A stretch of DNA of 64,000 nucleotides from Zoogloeaceae bacterium (GCA_016791005.1 JAEUNY010000086.1:1-64000); one strand, 5' to 3'; shown: positions 47,621 through 58,051, counted from the stretch's first letter. Made by a program: numbers and translations. Notes: generated by a model from the sequence alone, not told the origin.

Positions 47621-48922
47621 ATGTCTTCCACTCGCCCCATTGCCCAAGCCCTGACGCTTGCCGGATTGTGTCTCGCTCTCGCCGTCCCGCCCGCCCAGGC
47701 CAAGAGCACCCGTGCCGCATCCAAAGCGCCACCGCCGGTTGAACGCTGCGACGGGATCGAGCTCACTCAGGAACTCGGCCAGTACAATGGCGCTGCCCTG
47801 AGCGAGTTGGTGAACCGTTTCAACCTCACCAACAAGGACTGTCCGATCCAGATCACGGATCGGGCGTGGAGCGAGGGCAAGCTGCCGCCGATGATGATCC
47901 TCGGCGAAGCGGAAGAAGAAAAATTCCTGGCGGGCACGCCGCGCTATCGTCCGCTCCACGAGGTGATGAAGGCCGCTGGGCAGCCGCTGACGACGCTTCG
48001 CCCGCCGACGATGATGACCCCGATGCCGCTGGACGCCCAGGGACGGCTGCGGGCGCTGCCCATCGCCCTGTCTACGCCGATCCTCTACATCAACCAGGAG
48101 GCATTCCGCCGGGTCGGACTCAATGCGGAGCAAGCTCCCCAGACCTGGTTCGACCTTCAGCAGGCCCTTGGTCAGCTCATCGACAACGGCGTACGCTGCC
48201 CCTACACCGTCGCCGAGCCCAGCCGGGTCATGATCGAAAATACCAGCGCCTGGCACAACGAACCGACTGTCACGCGGCGCGGAAAATCCGATGGCCTGTC
48301 GATCAACGGCATGCTGCAGATCAAGCACGTTGCGCTGATGGCCAGCTGGGTCCGCTCCAGCTACCTGCATATCTTCGGCCGAGGTTCGGAAGCCCAGCAG
48401 CACTTCACATCAGGAGAATGCGCGGTCATCGCGGCGCCATCTTCGAGCCTGCCTGAGATTCGGCGGACCTCCCGCTTTCCCGTCGCGGTGTCGGGACTGC
48501 CCTACCATGACGACTATCCCGGCGCACCTCAGAACACTCTCCTCGATGGTTCGTCCCTTTGGGTCGCAGCCGGCCGTACGCCAGTGGAATATAAAACGAT
48601 CGCCCGCTTCGTCCGGTTCTGGCTCGAGCCGGAAAACCAGGTTGCATGGCAAAAGCAGACGGGCTTCCTGCCCCTCAATCGCGCTGGCGTCGCGGCGGCG
48701 CGGGAATCCGAATTGCTCAAGGACGAGTTGGACGGCGTGCGGGTCGCCATTGCCCAGGTGGCCCACAAGCCGGCCACGACCGCCTCGTCCGCCAACCTCC
48801 TGATTGCCAAGACCTCGGTGCGCCAGATCGTCGATGAGGAATTGGAGGCCGTATGGGCGGATCGCAAACCGGCCAAGGAAGCGCTGGACACCGCAGTGAC
48901 ACGGGCGTCGGCCTTGCCCTGA
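47621..48922 (+). CDS. ugpB: ABC transporter substrate-binding protein, UgpB-like
   Basis: 433 aa, ribosome site CAGGAG 8 nt before ATG 47621. Signal peptide (LAGLCLALAVPPAQA). Solute-binding family 1 features: LSELVNRFNLTN, ALPIALSTPILYINQEAFR, TSGECAVIAAPSSSLPE and FWLEPENQVAWQKQTGFLPL, the last typical of glycerol-3-phosphate binding protein. No ugpA/E/C permease or ATPase lies nearby; a glycerophosphodiesterase gene follows in convergent orientation. Confidence 0.85.
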   Translation: MSSTRPIAQALTLAGLCLALAVPPAQAKSTRAASKAPPPVERCDGIELTQELGQYNGAALSELVNRFNLTNKDCPIQITDRAWSEGKLPPMMILGEAEEEKFLAGTPRYRPLHEVMKAAGQPLTTLRPPTMMTPMPLDAQGRLRALPIALSTPILYINQEAFRRVGLNAEQAPQTWFDLQQALGQLIDNGVRCPYTVAEPSRVMIENTSAWHNEPTVTRRGKSDGLSINGMLQIKHVALMASWVRSSYLHIFGRGSEAQQHFTSGECAVIAAPSSSLPEIRRTSRFPVAVSGLPYHDDYPGAPQNTLLDGSSLWVAAGRTPVEYKTIARFVRFWLEPENQVAWQKQTGFLPLNRAGVAAARESELLKDELDGVRVAIAQVAHKPATTASSANLLIAKTSVRQIVDEELEAVWADRKPAKEALDTAVTRASALP

Positions 48923-48970
48923 GGTCAGACCGACTCGCCCCGTCCTTTGACGTCCCCGCAGCGCGGCGCA

Positions 48971-49867
48971 TCACCCTCGGCCGGCCCCGATTACCGGCAG
49001 GGTCCAGTGGGCCCTGGCCGGGTCGTCCACGATCAGGGCAGCCAGGCGATCGGGCGAAATCCCTTCGCCCAAACGACCCGGCAAGCTGCTCCCCTCCACC
49101 TCGCGACGCTCGGTAAATACCCAAGCCACGATGCGCGCCTTGGGGAGAACGGCCACCACGTCCTCGACGGTTTCCGGCGTCAGCGCAGAATCCGGGATCA
49201 CTACGAAATCCGGAGCCAAGGCGGCGAGGGTCGGCTCCGCCAGGGATTCACGGTTCAGCGGGAGGTAGCACGCCCCCGACTGCGGATCCCACGGAAACAG
49301 CGGCGTGGGTGGCTGATCCGGCGCCACGAACAGCGCTCCGATGGGCACTTCCGGCAACTGGTGCCGCACCGCCCTCAGCGCCCCATGATTGAAGGACGAA
49401 ACCAAGAGGGACGATCGGGCGATCCGCCCGCCCCAAAGTGCAGATGCCAGCAGCGGTATCACCGCTTCGGCCGCCCCGGCCCCCTTCAACTCGATGTTGA
49501 AAAGTTTGTCGGGCCGATCCACGAACAACGCTAGCGCCTCTTCGAGGGTCGGAATCGGCGAACCGTCCTTCAAACGGAAGCGGCGAAGGGTGTCACGATC
49601 CACTTCGTCGATTCTGCGCCGCCCCAGCATCGCGGCACTGTCCGGGGCCAGGTGTTCCGCGGCGCAGTACTGAACACCGCACCGCGGGTCTGAATACTTC
49701 GCCTCGTGGATCAAAAAGACCTCCCCGTCCCGGGACACACAGGCGTCCGACTCAAAACCATCGGCAACCCGCAGCGCCAACTCGAAGGCTGCAAGACTGT
49801 TCTGATACGGCCGGCCCGCTGGCAGGATGGCGCCCCGGTGCCCCAACAGCCGACATGAACCACCCAT
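48971..49867 (-). CDS. ugpQ: Glycerophosphodiester phosphodiesterase
   Basis: 298 aa from ATG 49867 with AGGAGG 9 nt upstream. GDPD TIM-barrel motifs: LGHRGAILPAGRPYQNS, ESDACVSRDGEVFLIHEA (Glu-x-Asp and His) and FNIELKG. No signal peptide, so cytoplasmic like UgpQ. Releases glycerol-3-phosphate from glycerophosphodiesters, which fits the UgpB-like protein next to it. Confidence 0.87.
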   Translation of the reverse strand: MGGSCRLLGHRGAILPAGRPYQNSLAAFELALRVADGFESDACVSRDGEVFLIHEAKYSDPRCGVQYCAAEHLAPDSAAMLGRRRIDEVDRDTLRRFRLKDGSPIPTLEEALALFVDRPDKLFNIELKGAGAAEAVIPLLASALWGGRIARSSLLVSSFNHGALRAVRHQLPEVPIGALFVAPDQPPTPLFPWDPQSGACYLPLNRESLAEPTLAALAPDFVVIPDSALTPETVEDVVAVLPKARIVAWVFTERREVEGSSLPGRLGEGISPDRLAALIVDDPARAHWTLPVIGAGRG

Positions 49868-50194
49868 CTCCCTTGCCCTCCTGCGACATCTTTGTCGCCA
49901 TCCTGCCACAGGCGATGCCGTCAGATTTCAGTGCATCGGGAAACGCGAGGCAGCACTACCCGCGGGCCCACTCAAGCACCCCTCGCGCAAAAGAATCCTC
50001 GCGCGCCACCTTGACCCACCCACACCCGAAGGCCTACCATCCCGCCCTCGGTGCCGCGGGCACGGCTGTAGGGCTTCGACGCATCCTCCATCCTCACGGT
50101 GGAACCGGCGATTCCGACACAGGAATTGCGGGGTGCAGGGGCAGCGCCCATCGGCGGCGCCAACATTAACTTTTGAGCGCTGTTTCACTGCATC
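49868..50194. other. 327-bp divergent intergenic region, no gene recognised
   Basis: Separates ugpQ (leftward) from ispB (rightward) and must hold both promoters. I see no strong sigma-70 pair, tRNA or terminator. GC-rich short inverted repeats occur but none stands out. Confidence 0.4.
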
Positions 50195-51163
50195 GTGTCC
50201 CTCCAGCAAATTTATTCCCCTATCGCCGCGGATATGCTTGCCATGGACGGCGTCATCCGTGAACGTCTGCATTCGGACGTCGTTCTCGTCCGGCAGGTCG
50301 CGGAATACATCATCCAAAGCGGCGGCAAGCGTATGCGCCCGGCACTGCTTCTGCTCACGGCCGGCGCGATGGACTACCAGGGGCCGCATCATCTGGTCCT
50401 GGCAGCCGTGGTGGAATTCATTCACACCGCCACCTTGCTGCATGACGACGTGGTGGACGAATCTGATCTGCGGCGGGGGCACCAGACCGCCAACGCCATG
50501 TTTGGCAATGCGGCCTCCGTCCTGGTGGGGGATTTTCTTTATTCCCGCGCCTTCCAGATGATGGTCACGGTGGGCAGCATGCGAGTGATGGAAGTTCTCG
50601 CCGACGCCACCAACGTCATCGCCGAAGGGGAGGTGCTGCAGCTTCTCAACTGCCACAACGCCGACGTCGACATCCAAGACTATTTGCGCGTGATTCGCTT
50701 TAAAACTGCCAAACTTTTCGAAGCGGCCACGCGGCTCGGCGGCATCCTTGGCCATGCCGACCCGTCCCTCGAAGACGCGCTGGCGAGCTTTGGCAAGCAC
50801 ATCGGCACGGCTTTCCAGCTCATCGACGACGTCCTCGACTATTCCGCAGACGAAGCCGAGACTGGCAAGCACGTCGGCGATGACCTCGCGGAGGGCAAAC
50901 CCACCCTGCCCCTCATCCACGTCATGCAACAGGGCACTCCAGAACAGGCCCACCTGGTGCGCCAGGCCATTATCGACGGTGGCCGCGAGGCCTTCCCGGA
51001 GATCCTCGCAGCCATCAAGGCGACCGGCGCCCTGGATGTGACGCGCGAGCATGCCGCCCGGGAAGCCGCCCTCGCGCGAGCATTCCTCTCCGGCCTTCGC
51101 CCTTCCATTTACAAGGACGCGCTGCTAGAATTGTGCGCTTTCGCGGTCAATCGGGCGTACTGA
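50195..51163 (+). CDS. ispB: Octaprenyl diphosphate synthase
   Basis: 322 aa, GTG start at 50195. Trans-isoprenyl diphosphate synthase: first Asp-rich motif LLHDDVVDESDLRRG, KTAKLFEAAT, second Asp-rich motif IDDVLDYSAD, and DLAEGKPTLPLIH. Makes the ubiquinone side chain; the exact chain length (C40 or so) cannot be read from the sequence. Followed 14 bp later by a tRNA gene. Confidence 0.95.
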   Translation: MSLQQIYSPIAADMLAMDGVIRERLHSDVVLVRQVAEYIIQSGGKRMRPALLLLTAGAMDYQGPHHLVLAAVVEFIHTATLLHDDVVDESDLRRGHQTANAMFGNAASVLVGDFLYSRAFQMMVTVGSMRVMEVLADATNVIAEGEVLQLLNCHNADVDIQDYLRVIRFKTAKLFEAATRLGGILGHADPSLEDALASFGKHIGTAFQLIDDVLDYSADEAETGKHVGDDLAEGKPTLPLIHVMQQGTPEQAHLVRQAIIDGGREAFPEILAAIKATGALDVTREHAAREAALARAFLSGLRPSIYKDALLELCAFAVNRAY

Positions 51164-51177
51164 TTGCACGGCGTTTT

Positions 51178-51254
51178 CGGGGAATAGCTCAGCCTGGTAG
51201 AGCACTGCGTTCGGGACGCAGGGGCCGGAGGTTCGAATCCTCTTTCCCCGACCA
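51178..51254 (+). tRNA. tRNA-Pro (anticodon CGG)
   Basis: 77 nt with encoded CCA. Acceptor stem CGGGGAA/TTCCCCG, D-loop AGCCTGGTAGAGC, anticodon stem CTGCG/CGCAG around TTCGGGA (anticodon CGG), T-loop GGTTCGAATCC. All stems pair. Reads CCG codons, abundant in this genome. Confidence 0.97.
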
Positions 51255-51262
51255 AAAACAAA

Positions 51263-51289
51263 GGGTTAGGCAAGTGCCTAGCCCTTTTT
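51263..51289. terminator. Intrinsic terminator after tRNA-Pro
   Basis: Perfect 9-bp stem GGGTTAGGC/GCCTAGCCC with loop AAGT followed by five T. An A-rich run on the left makes it usable in both directions, though hemL ends over 100 bp away. Confidence 0.92.
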
Positions 51290-51399
51290 CTTTGCCTGGG
51301 TCCGCCGTGCTTTCGCACTCCTTTGGCCGTCACTGAAATTGCCGAAAATCGATTCTCGAGACCGGGTTCACAATCGGACCCGGCCTCGGCGCCTGGAGA

Positions 51400-52683
51400 C
51401 TAAGCCTCGCCTGAACTGAAATACACCTTGGCGGCTTCGATGGTTGCCGCAATGTCCTCCTCGCCGTGGGCGGAGGAAACAAATCCGGCCTCGAAGGCTG
51501 AGGGGGCGAAAAAGTGGCCGGCTTCCAGCATGGCATGGAAGAAGCGGTTGAACGCCTCCCGGTCGGTTGCCATGACTTCCTGGTAGGTGGCCGGGCAGTG
51601 TTCGGAAAAATAGATGCCGAACATACCGCCCACGGATTGGGCACTGAAGGTCACCCCGGCCTCGACGGCGGCGGCGATCAAGCCTTCCACCAATTGACGA
51701 GTCCGCACCTCCAGCTGATCGTAGAAGCGAGGGGCCGCCACGAGGCGTAGCGAGGCCAGGCCCGCCGCCACAGCAACCGGACTGCCCGACAGCGTGCCGG
51801 CTTGATAAACCGGACCCAGGGGCGCGATCTGCGACATGATGTCCCGCCGGCCGCCGAAGGCCCCCACGGGCATCCCGCCGCCGATGACCTTGCCGAGGGT
51901 GGTGAGGTCGGGTTCGATGGCCAAAAGACCTTGAACCCCTCGGGGGCCGACACGAAATCCGGTCATCACCTCATCGAAGATGAGTATAGAGCCATGTTTT
52001 GTGCAGAGACGGCGCAATGCGGCCAGAAATTCCGGCCGGGGCATGATGAGGTTCATGTTGCCGGCAATCGGCTCGACGATCACTGCGGCGATTTGATCCC
52101 CCCGGGCGGCAAAGATGTCTTCAAGGCCCTGGCAGTCGTTGTAATCCAGCACCAGGGTATGCCGCGCGAAGTCCGCTGGCACCCCGCTGGAGGACGGATG
52201 ACCAAAGGTCAGGGCGCCGGATCCGGCCTTGACCAACAGACTATCGGCGTGACCGTGGTAGCAGCCTTCGAACTTGACGATGGCGTCCCGCCCGGTAAAT
52301 CCCCGGGCGAGGCGAATCGCACTCATGGTCGCCTCGGTGCCGGAACTCACGAGGCGCACCATCTCGAGGCTGGGCAACCGCTCACAGAGAAGCTCGGCCA
52401 TCTCCACTTCGGCCTCGCAAGGTGCCCCGAAGGAGAGTCCCCGTGTCGCCGCCTCCTGCACCGCCTTCACGATCTCTGGATGCGCATGGCCCGTAATTGC
52501 CGGCCCCCACGAGCCAACGTAATCGAGGTAGGCCTTGCCGTCGGCATCCCAGACCCGCGCCCCCTTGGCTCGCCCAATGAAACGCGGCGTCCCGCCCACT
52601 GAACGGAAAGCTCGCACCGGTGAATTGACCCCTCCGGGAATCGTGCGCTGGGCGCGCAAAAAAAGCTCCTCGTTACGACTCAT
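51400..52683 (-). CDS. hemL: Glutamate-1-semialdehyde 2,1-aminomutase
   Basis: 427 aa, full length. PLP enzyme converting glutamate-1-semialdehyde to 5-aminolevulinate for tetrapyrrole (heme, B12) synthesis. Motifs: [53 protein letters not shown] and PLP-Lys in [13 protein letters not shown]. First of the leftward genes that precede the rubredoxin/pil cluster. Confidence 0.97.
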   Translation of the reverse strand: MSRNEELFLRAQRTIPGGVNSPVRAFRSVGGTPRFIGRAKGARVWDADGKAYLDYVGSWGPAITGHAHPEIVKAVQEAATRGLSFGAPCEAEVEMAELLCERLPSLEMVRLVSSGTEATMSAIRLARGFTGRDAIVKFEGCYHGHADSLLVKAGSGALTFGHPSSSGVPADFARHTLVLDYNDCQGLEDIFAARGDQIAAVIVEPIAGNMNLIMPRPEFLAALRRLCTKHGSILIFDEVMTGFRVGPRGVQGLLAIEPDLTTLGKVIGGGMPVGAFGGRRDIMSQIAPLGPVYQAGTLSGSPVAVAAGLASLRLVAAPRFYDQLEVRTRQLVEGLIAAAVEAGVTFSAQSVGGMFGIYFSEHCPATYQEVMATDREAFNRFFHAMLEAGHFFAPSAFEAGFVSSAHGEEDIAATIEAAKVYFSSGEA

Positions 52684-52719
52684 TCGTAAATCCTCTTTCT
52701 TCTTCCAAAATACCTTGAT

Positions 52720-53364
52720 CTAGCTGGGCAAGGATCCGGCCGGCCAGAGATGGCGATAGGACGCTGCGCGGGCCGCGGGATCGGGATCCTCGAACACATC
52801 GGAAATGACCGCCAGGAGATGGGCGCCCGCCGTCACCACTTCGCCGGCCCTGGGCAGCGTAATGCCCCCGATGGCCGCGACCGGACACACCAGTTCGCGA
52901 CGGGCACGCGCGAGCAACTCCGGGGAGGCCGGCACTGCATTGGGCTTGGTGGACGAAGGGAACACTGCTCCGAAGGCGACATAATCGGCCCCGGCGGCTT
53001 GAGCGGACACAGCGCGAGCCAGATCGTCGTAGCAGGACACGCCAAGGATCAGATCGTCCCCCAGCGCCGTCCTCAGGGCGGCCGGGTCACCATCGTCACG
53101 ACCGATGTGCAATCCGTCAGCACCGACAGCGCTTAGGAGTTCGAGGTCATCGTTGATGATCATGGGCACCCCGGCTTCCTGGCACAAGCGGTGCAGGCAT
53201 CTGGCCTGCTCCAGCCGCAACGCCGGGTTCAGCGACTTGCTGCGGTACTGCAGCAAGGCAGGTCGGCCGGTCAAGGCCTGGGCAACCCTCTGTGCCAGAA
53301 GCGGGGTATCGGTCCAATCCGGTGTCACGAGGTACAAGCCCTCGCGCAGTTCAGGCCGCCCCAT
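52720..53364 (-). CDS. thiE: Thiamine-phosphate synthase
   Basis: 214 aa from ATG 53364, which has GGAG 7 nt upstream; another ATG two codons earlier is too close to that site. TIM-barrel motifs: YLVTPD, LQYRSKS, MIINDDLEL, DGLHIGRDD, VAFGAVFPSSTKP, AAIGGITLP. Joins HMP-PP and the thiazole phosphate. Overlaps thiD by 14 bp, so coupled. Confidence 0.94.
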   Translation of the reverse strand: MGRPELREGLYLVTPDWTDTPLLAQRVAQALTGRPALLQYRSKSLNPALRLEQARCLHRLCQEAGVPMIINDDLELLSAVGADGLHIGRDDGDPAALRTALGDDLILGVSCYDDLARAVSAQAAGADYVAFGAVFPSSTKPNAVPASPELLARARRELVCPVAAIGGITLPRAGEVVTAGAHLLAVISDVFEDPDPAARAASYRHLWPAGSLPS

Positions 53365-54190
53365 CTGCATTCTCCGCCTGCAGCCAGAAAAAGCGGTTGG
53401 GCAGGGACTTGCCCATGCCGGGCCGAAAGGCGGAGGCCAATGTTTGCCAGGTAAACTCCTCCGCCTCACCCACCGCATCAGCGATGGACATGTCGTGGGC
53501 GAGAGCCCCGGTCAACGCTGCGGACAGGGTATTACCCGCCCCCAGGTAGCGCTCGGGGAGCCGCGACCAGGGATCAGTCCGGATAACCCCCTCCTTGCCG
53601 TACAGGACATTCACCACCTGGGGCCCCGGCGTGGCGGATCCGGTCAGCAATACATGACCGACCCCGGATTCACAGAGCCGGGAGATCGCCGTATCCACAT
53701 CTGGCAATTCATCGTCCCCGGCGAGGACCATGGCCAATCTCTGCGCCTCCGCCTGGGCCACGACCAGAACGGTCGCGAGGGGGAGCAGCAACTCACAATG
53801 TACGGAGATCAGGCGATCGCCCGCCAGGGCGGCACTCGGCAAGCGCCCCAGTTCGGATTCCACCACCACTGGCACGCCAGGATAATCTGACAATATCTCT
53901 GCGGTCGCGGCGACATTCTCCGGCGTGGCCAGGACCCCCACCTTGAAGGCCCGCACCGCCACGTCTTCGAGAAGTAGACGCGCCTGCTTGGCAAGGAGCG
54001 GTGCAGACAATGGGAGAAGGTCTGCCACATTTTCCGTATCGCGAAGACAGACGGCCGACACCACCGAGAGCGGATGACACCCCATGCTAGCCAGGGTAAT
54101 CACGTCCCCCTGCAGCCCACCTCCGCCCGTAGGGTCCGTTGCCGCGATGGTCAAGGCTACAGGGGGCGTCGGCGGTATGGAACGCATCAT
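53351..54190 (-). CDS. thiD: Hydroxymethylpyrimidine (phosphate) kinase
   Basis: 279 aa from ATG 54190 (GGGAG 8 nt upstream). Ribokinase-fold motifs: IAATDPTGGGGLQGD, VKVGVLAT-like region (FKVGVLATPEN) and the C-terminal anion hole GAGNTLSAALTG. The residue before TLSAA, usually Asp or Cys and acting as catalytic base, is Asn220 here. Feeds ThiE with HMP-PP if active. Divergent from rubredoxin. Confidence 0.9.
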   Translation of the reverse strand: MMRSIPPTPPVALTIAATDPTGGGGLQGDVITLASMGCHPLSVVSAVCLRDTENVADLLPLSAPLLAKQARLLLEDVAVRAFKVGVLATPENVAATAEILSDYPGVPVVVESELGRLPSAALAGDRLISVHCELLLPLATVLVVAQAEAQRLAMVLAGDDELPDVDTAISRLCESGVGHVLLTGSATPGPQVVNVLYGKEGVIRTDPWSRLPERYLGAGNTLSAALTGALAHDMSIADAVGEAEEFTWQTLASAFRPGMGKSLPNRFFWLQAENADGAA

Positions 54191-54273
54191 GGCGGAATCT
54201 CCCGCCGCGCCGGCGGACGCGACCAATTGGGGTAAGATGGGCTCGATTGTAATGGTCACACCCCCCTGGCGCC

Positions 54274-54453
54274 ATGGCTGATGCACCCTTCAAGACCTAC
54301 ATGTGCCTGATTTGCGGCTTCATCTATGACGAAGCCGCGGGCTTGCCCGATGACGGAATCCCTCCCGGCACGCGCTGGGACGACCTCCCCCCGAACTGGA
54401 CCTGCCCCGAATGCCAGGCCCGCAAGGAAGACTTCGAGATGGTGGAGATTTAG
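54274..54453 (+). CDS. Rubredoxin
   Basis: 59 aa. Two Cys knuckles bind one Fe: [11 protein letters not shown] and [13 protein letters not shown]. The spacing and the hydrophobic residues match AlkG-type/class I rubredoxins. Starts 83 bp from the divergent thiD and lies just before pilG, an arrangement common in betaproteobacteria. Electron carrier of unknown partner. Confidence 0.95.
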   Translation: MADAPFKTYMCLICGFIYDEAAGLPDDGIPPGTRWDDLPPNWTCPECQARKEDFEMVEI

Positions 54454-54569
54454 GCGCCATCCGCCAAGCCGCTCCCCGGCTGACACCCTAAAGGCTGTCA
54501 GTTCCCGGCCGTAATCCCATCGAAATCCAGACGGAGCATGGGCTCCGCCCCCAGGCTTTTGATAGGACG

Positions 54570-54959
54570 ATGACCGTGGAATTGAGCGGACTGAAGGTGA
54601 TGGTGATTGACGACAGCAACACCATCCGGCGAAGCGCCGAAATCTTTCTGGGCCAGGCAGGCTGCCAGGTCCTCCTCGCGGAGGACGGATTCGATGCCCT
54701 CGCGAAAATCACGGATCACCTCCCGGACGTGATTTTCCTCGACATCATGATGCCGCGGCTGGATGGCTATCAGACCTGCGCGCTCATCAAGAAGAACAAT
54801 CGCCTACGAACCACCCCAGTCATCATGCTCTCGTCGAAGGACGGCCTCTTCGATCGAGCCCGGGGCAAGATGGTTGGTTCGGACGAATACCTCACCAAGC
54901 CCTTCACCAAAGACAGCCTCCTCAAGGCCGTGGCCGCCCACGCGCCGAATCACGCCTAA
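54570..54959 (+). CDS. pilG: Twitching motility response regulator PilG
   Basis: 129-aa single-domain CheY-like receiver: VMVIDDSNTIRRSAE, phospho-Asp in VIFLDIMMPRLDGYQ, IMLSSKDGLFD and LTKPFTKDSL. In the Pil-Chp system PilG promotes pilus extension and polar signalling. First gene of pilG-pilH-pilI-pilJ-chpA. Confidence 0.95.
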   Translation: MTVELSGLKVMVIDDSNTIRRSAEIFLGQAGCQVLLAEDGFDALAKITDHLPDVIFLDIMMPRLDGYQTCALIKKNNRLRTTPVIMLSSKDGLFDRARGKMVGSDEYLTKPFTKDSLLKAVAAHAPNHA

Positions 54960-54976
54960 TCGACAGGAATACCAAC

Positions 54977-55342
54977 ATGCCGATCAACAAGATTCTCGTG
55001 GTCGACGACTCCCCGACCGAAAGATTCGCCCTGACGGATTTCCTCAGCAAGCAGGGGTTCCAGGTCGTGACGGCCGACAATGGCGAAGAGGCGGTCACCA
55101 AGAGCAAGAGCGAGCTGCCTGACCTCATCCTGATGGACGTCGTGATGCCGGGGATCAATGGCTACCAGGCCACACGCACCATTTCGCGGGACGAGGCGAC
55201 CCGCAGCATTCCCATCATCATGTGCACCAGCAAGGGGCTGGAGACCGACAAGATCTGGGGCATGCGGCAAGGCGCCTATGACTACATGGTCAAGCCGGTC
55301 AACCTTCCCGAGTTGCTGGCCCGCATTCAGGGGATGGCCTAA
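54977..55342 (+). CDS. pilH: Twitching motility response regulator PilH
   Basis: 121-aa CheY-like receiver: ILVVDDSPTERFAL, phospho-Asp in LILMDVVMPGINGYQ, IMCTSKGLETDKIWG and MVKPVNLPELL, the PilH pattern. Opposes PilG in Pseudomonas. Lies 17 bp after pilG. Confidence 0.95.
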   Translation: MPINKILVVDDSPTERFALTDFLSKQGFQVVTADNGEEAVTKSKSELPDLILMDVVMPGINGYQATRTISRDEATRSIPIIMCTSKGLETDKIWGMRQGAYDYMVKPVNLPELLARIQGMA

Positions 55343-55346
55343 AACC

Positions 55347-55871
55347 ATGTCCCGTCGCATCAGCCTTCGCGAATTCCAGGAAAACCTGGTCCGTCGCCTC
55401 AACGAGACCGGGGTCACCGATCGCCGCACCCTGCTGGGGATCTCGGCCGGCGATGAACCCTGGGTCATGTCCCTTGCCGAGGCGGGAGAGATCCTCCCTG
55501 TTCCGCCCCTGGCCGAGGTGCCCCTGACCCAGGCCTATTTCCGCGGCCTGGCCAATGTCCGCGGTACGTTGTATGGAGTGATCGATTTCAGCGCCTTCAA
55601 CGGCGGCCCCCTGACCCCGATCGGCGGTCAGGCCCGGCTGGTCCTGGTTGGCGCCCGACACGGCATCAACACCGCATTGCTGGTCGGCCGGACCACCGGA
55701 CTGCGCAATCCCGACGAATTTGATCCGGCCCCTGCCGCCTCGCCCGATACCGAACTCGCCCCCTGGATCGGGCATCGCCTCATCGACGTCCAATCCAAAG
55801 TCTGGCGCCAGCTCGACATTGCGGCCCTCCTCGTTCAACCCCGATTCCTCGAAGTTGGCGTCGCGGAGTAA
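55347..55871 (+). CDS. pilI: CheW-like coupling protein PilI
   Basis: 174 aa from ATG 55347, 4 bp after pilH. CheW fold: [33 protein letters not shown] and [13 protein letters not shown]. Couples the receptor PilJ to the kinase ChpA. Confidence 0.93.
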   Translation: MSRRISLREFQENLVRRLNETGVTDRRTLLGISAGDEPWVMSLAEAGEILPVPPLAEVPLTQAYFRGLANVRGTLYGVIDFSAFNGGPLTPIGGQARLVLVGARHGINTALLVGRTTGLRNPDEFDPAPAASPDTELAPWIGHRLIDVQSKVWRQLDIAALLVQPRFLEVGVAE

Positions 55872-55918
55872 ACCTCCCCGAGTCCAGCCCGGCCCACCTT
55901 CAAGCGGAGCCCCCACCC

Positions 55919-58015
55919 ATGGAACTCAAACTCGCCAGCTTCTTCGGCAACAAATCCGAGCCTGCGGCCCCCGGATCCGACACCACGATCATGGAAAACA
56001 CCCCGGCCGCCGCCTCCCGGGCCGATCCCCTGGCTCGGCCGAAGATCGCGGGTAAGCCGGGCGGCGTCGCCTCGCAACTGCGGCTCCAGGGCACGATCCT
56101 CGGTATCGTGGTGCTGTTCATCGCCGGGCTCCTGGTCTATCAAACTCGCAGCGCCACCCGCGCGACCGAACAGGTCGAGGGTGCAGGCCAATTGCAAACC
56201 CTTTCCCAGCAGATCGCCAAATCGGCGCAGTTGGCGATCCAGGGCAACGCCGCGGCCTTCGCGGAGCTCAAGGACGCACGAACCCGATTCAACGGCCTTC
56301 TCGAGCACCTCGGCAGCTACGGCAGCAACGACGCCTTGGAAAATCTGGGGACGACCTGGGCAAAGACTGACAAAGACGCCGGCCAGTTGTTGGAACAGGA
56401 AAAGAACCTCACGACCTTGAATCAATCGGTCGCCACGATCAATGCCAAGAATCCGCAGCTCCTCGAACTCTCCGAACAGGTTGCGGCATTGAAGCTCCAG
56501 AGCGGAGCCGGCCCGCGGGAAATTGCCACGGCCAACCGTGTCGTGATGCTCACCCAGCGCGTGGCCAAAAACGCCAACGGCTTGATGGTGGCGGATGCCG
56601 TCGATCCGGAAGTTGCTTTCCTGCTCGGCAAGGACACCAACACCCTCCGCGATTTGCTGGGCCAACTGCGCCAAATGGGCGGTGACGGGGAATTGCGCGC
56701 CAAGATCGAAGACCTCGACGGGGCCGCCAAGGACAGCCTGGCGGCCGTGGGCGGCATCCTGGGCAACGTTCAGCGGCTGGTCCAGGCGAAACAAGCCGGC
56801 AGCCGAATTTTTGGTGAATCCACGGGCCTTCTGGAACGCAGCCAAGCGCTGGCCGATAGCTATGCTCGGCAAGGTAGCCTTCTGAGTCCCGCCAACCTTC
56901 TCCTCATGATTGCCGGGTTGGGCGCCTTGGGCATTCTCGCTGTGATGGCACGAACCTATAACAACGACCTCGCCCATCGCCAGCAGGATACGGACAACCA
57001 GCGCCAGGTCGCCGAAAACGAGCGCAACCAGACCCAGCAGGCCATTTTGCGGCTGATGAACGAGATGGGCGATCTGGCCGATGGCGACCTCACGATTCGC
57101 GCCACGGTCTCGGAAGACATTACCGGCGCCATTGCCGATTCGGTGAATTACACCATCGAGGAACTCTCCGTCCTGGTCCGGCGCATCAACGACGCGGCGA
57201 GTCGCGTGTCGTCGGCCACCGAATCCGCCCAGAACACCTCGACTCAGCTGATCGAAGCCACCGGACGCCAATCCCTCGAGATCGAGGAAGCCGGCGCCAC
57301 CGTGCATCGAATGGCGCAGTCGATGTCCGACTCGTCACAACGTGCACTGGAATCCGCCCACGTCGCCCGCCGGTCTCTCGAGGCGGCCCAAAAGGGCGCC
57401 TCAGCCGTGGAAGACACCATTCGCGGCATGAGCGACATCCGGGAACAGATCCAGGAAACCTCCAAGCGCATCAAGCGCCTCGGCGAATCCTCCCAGGAAA
57501 TCGGGGAAATCGTCGAGTTGATCTCAGACATCACCGAGCAAACCAACGTCCTCGCCCTGAACGCCGCCATTCAGGCAGCCTCGGCGGGGGAAGCGGGCCG
57601 CGGCTTTACGGTGGTCGCGGAAGAGGTGCAGCGATTGGCCGAGCGTTCGGGCGAAGCCACCAAACAAATCGCCGCGATCGTCAAAACGATTCAGACCGAC
57701 ACCAAGGACGCAGTAGGCGCCATGGAAAATGCGACCCGCGACGTGGTGGCTGGGGCCGAACTTTCCGATGCCGCCGGCCGTGCCCTGGCAGAAATTGGTG
57801 ACGTGTCGTCTGAAACCGCTCGCCTCATCGAAGAGATTTCTGGCGAGATTCAGCAACAAGCGGCATCAGCCACCCGAGTGGCCGAGAGCATGAAGCATAT
57901 CCGCTCCATCACCGAGCAGACCACCCTCGGCACCCAGCAGACGGCGGTATCTATTGGTCAATTGGCGGACCTGGCCATCGAACTCAAAGGGTCGGTCTCA
58001 GGATTCAAAGTTTAA
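55919..58015 (+). CDS. pilJ: Pilus chemoreceptor PilJ
   Basis: 698 aa. Two membrane helices ([17 protein letters not shown] near 60-77; [18 protein letters not shown] near 325-342) bound a periplasmic region with PilJ-type helical repeats. HAMP-like linker, then a methyl-accepting signalling domain with hairpin tip [19 protein letters not shown] and [19 protein letters not shown]. In Pseudomonas PilJ senses retracted pilin. No methyltransferase (pilK) or methylesterase (chpB) gene accompanies it here. Confidence 0.94.
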   Translation: MELKLASFFGNKSEPAAPGSDTTIMENTPAAASRADPLARPKIAGKPGGVASQLRLQGTILGIVVLFIAGLLVYQTRSATRATEQVEGAGQLQTLSQQIAKSAQLAIQGNAAAFAELKDARTRFNGLLEHLGSYGSNDALENLGTTWAKTDKDAGQLLEQEKNLTTLNQSVATINAKNPQLLELSEQVAALKLQSGAGPREIATANRVVMLTQRVAKNANGLMVADAVDPEVAFLLGKDTNTLRDLLGQLRQMGGDGELRAKIEDLDGAAKDSLAAVGGILGNVQRLVQAKQAGSRIFGESTGLLERSQALADSYARQGSLLSPANLLLMIAGLGALGILAVMARTYNNDLAHRQQDTDNQRQVAENERNQTQQAILRLMNEMGDLADGDLTIRATVSEDITGAIADSVNYTIEELSVLVRRINDAASRVSSATESAQNTSTQLIEATGRQSLEIEEAGATVHRMAQSMSDSSQRALESAHVARRSLEAAQKGASAVEDTIRGMSDIREQIQETSKRIKRLGESSQEIGEIVELISDITEQTNVLALNAAIQAASAGEAGRGFTVVAEEVQRLAERSGEATKQIAAIVKTIQTDTKDAVGAMENATRDVVAGAELSDAAGRALAEIGDVSSETARLIEEISGEIQQQAASATRVAESMKHIRSITEQTTLGTQQTAVSIGQLADLAIELKGSVSGFKV

Positions 58016-58051
58016 GCCCCACCGGCTACCCTCCAAGGTAAGAGGCTGTCC

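Noticed and set aside
49855-50169. 104-codon frame between ugpQ and ispB
   Set aside because: His/Pro-rich composition, no ribosome site, overlaps the start of ugpQ on the other strand; looks like spurious translation.
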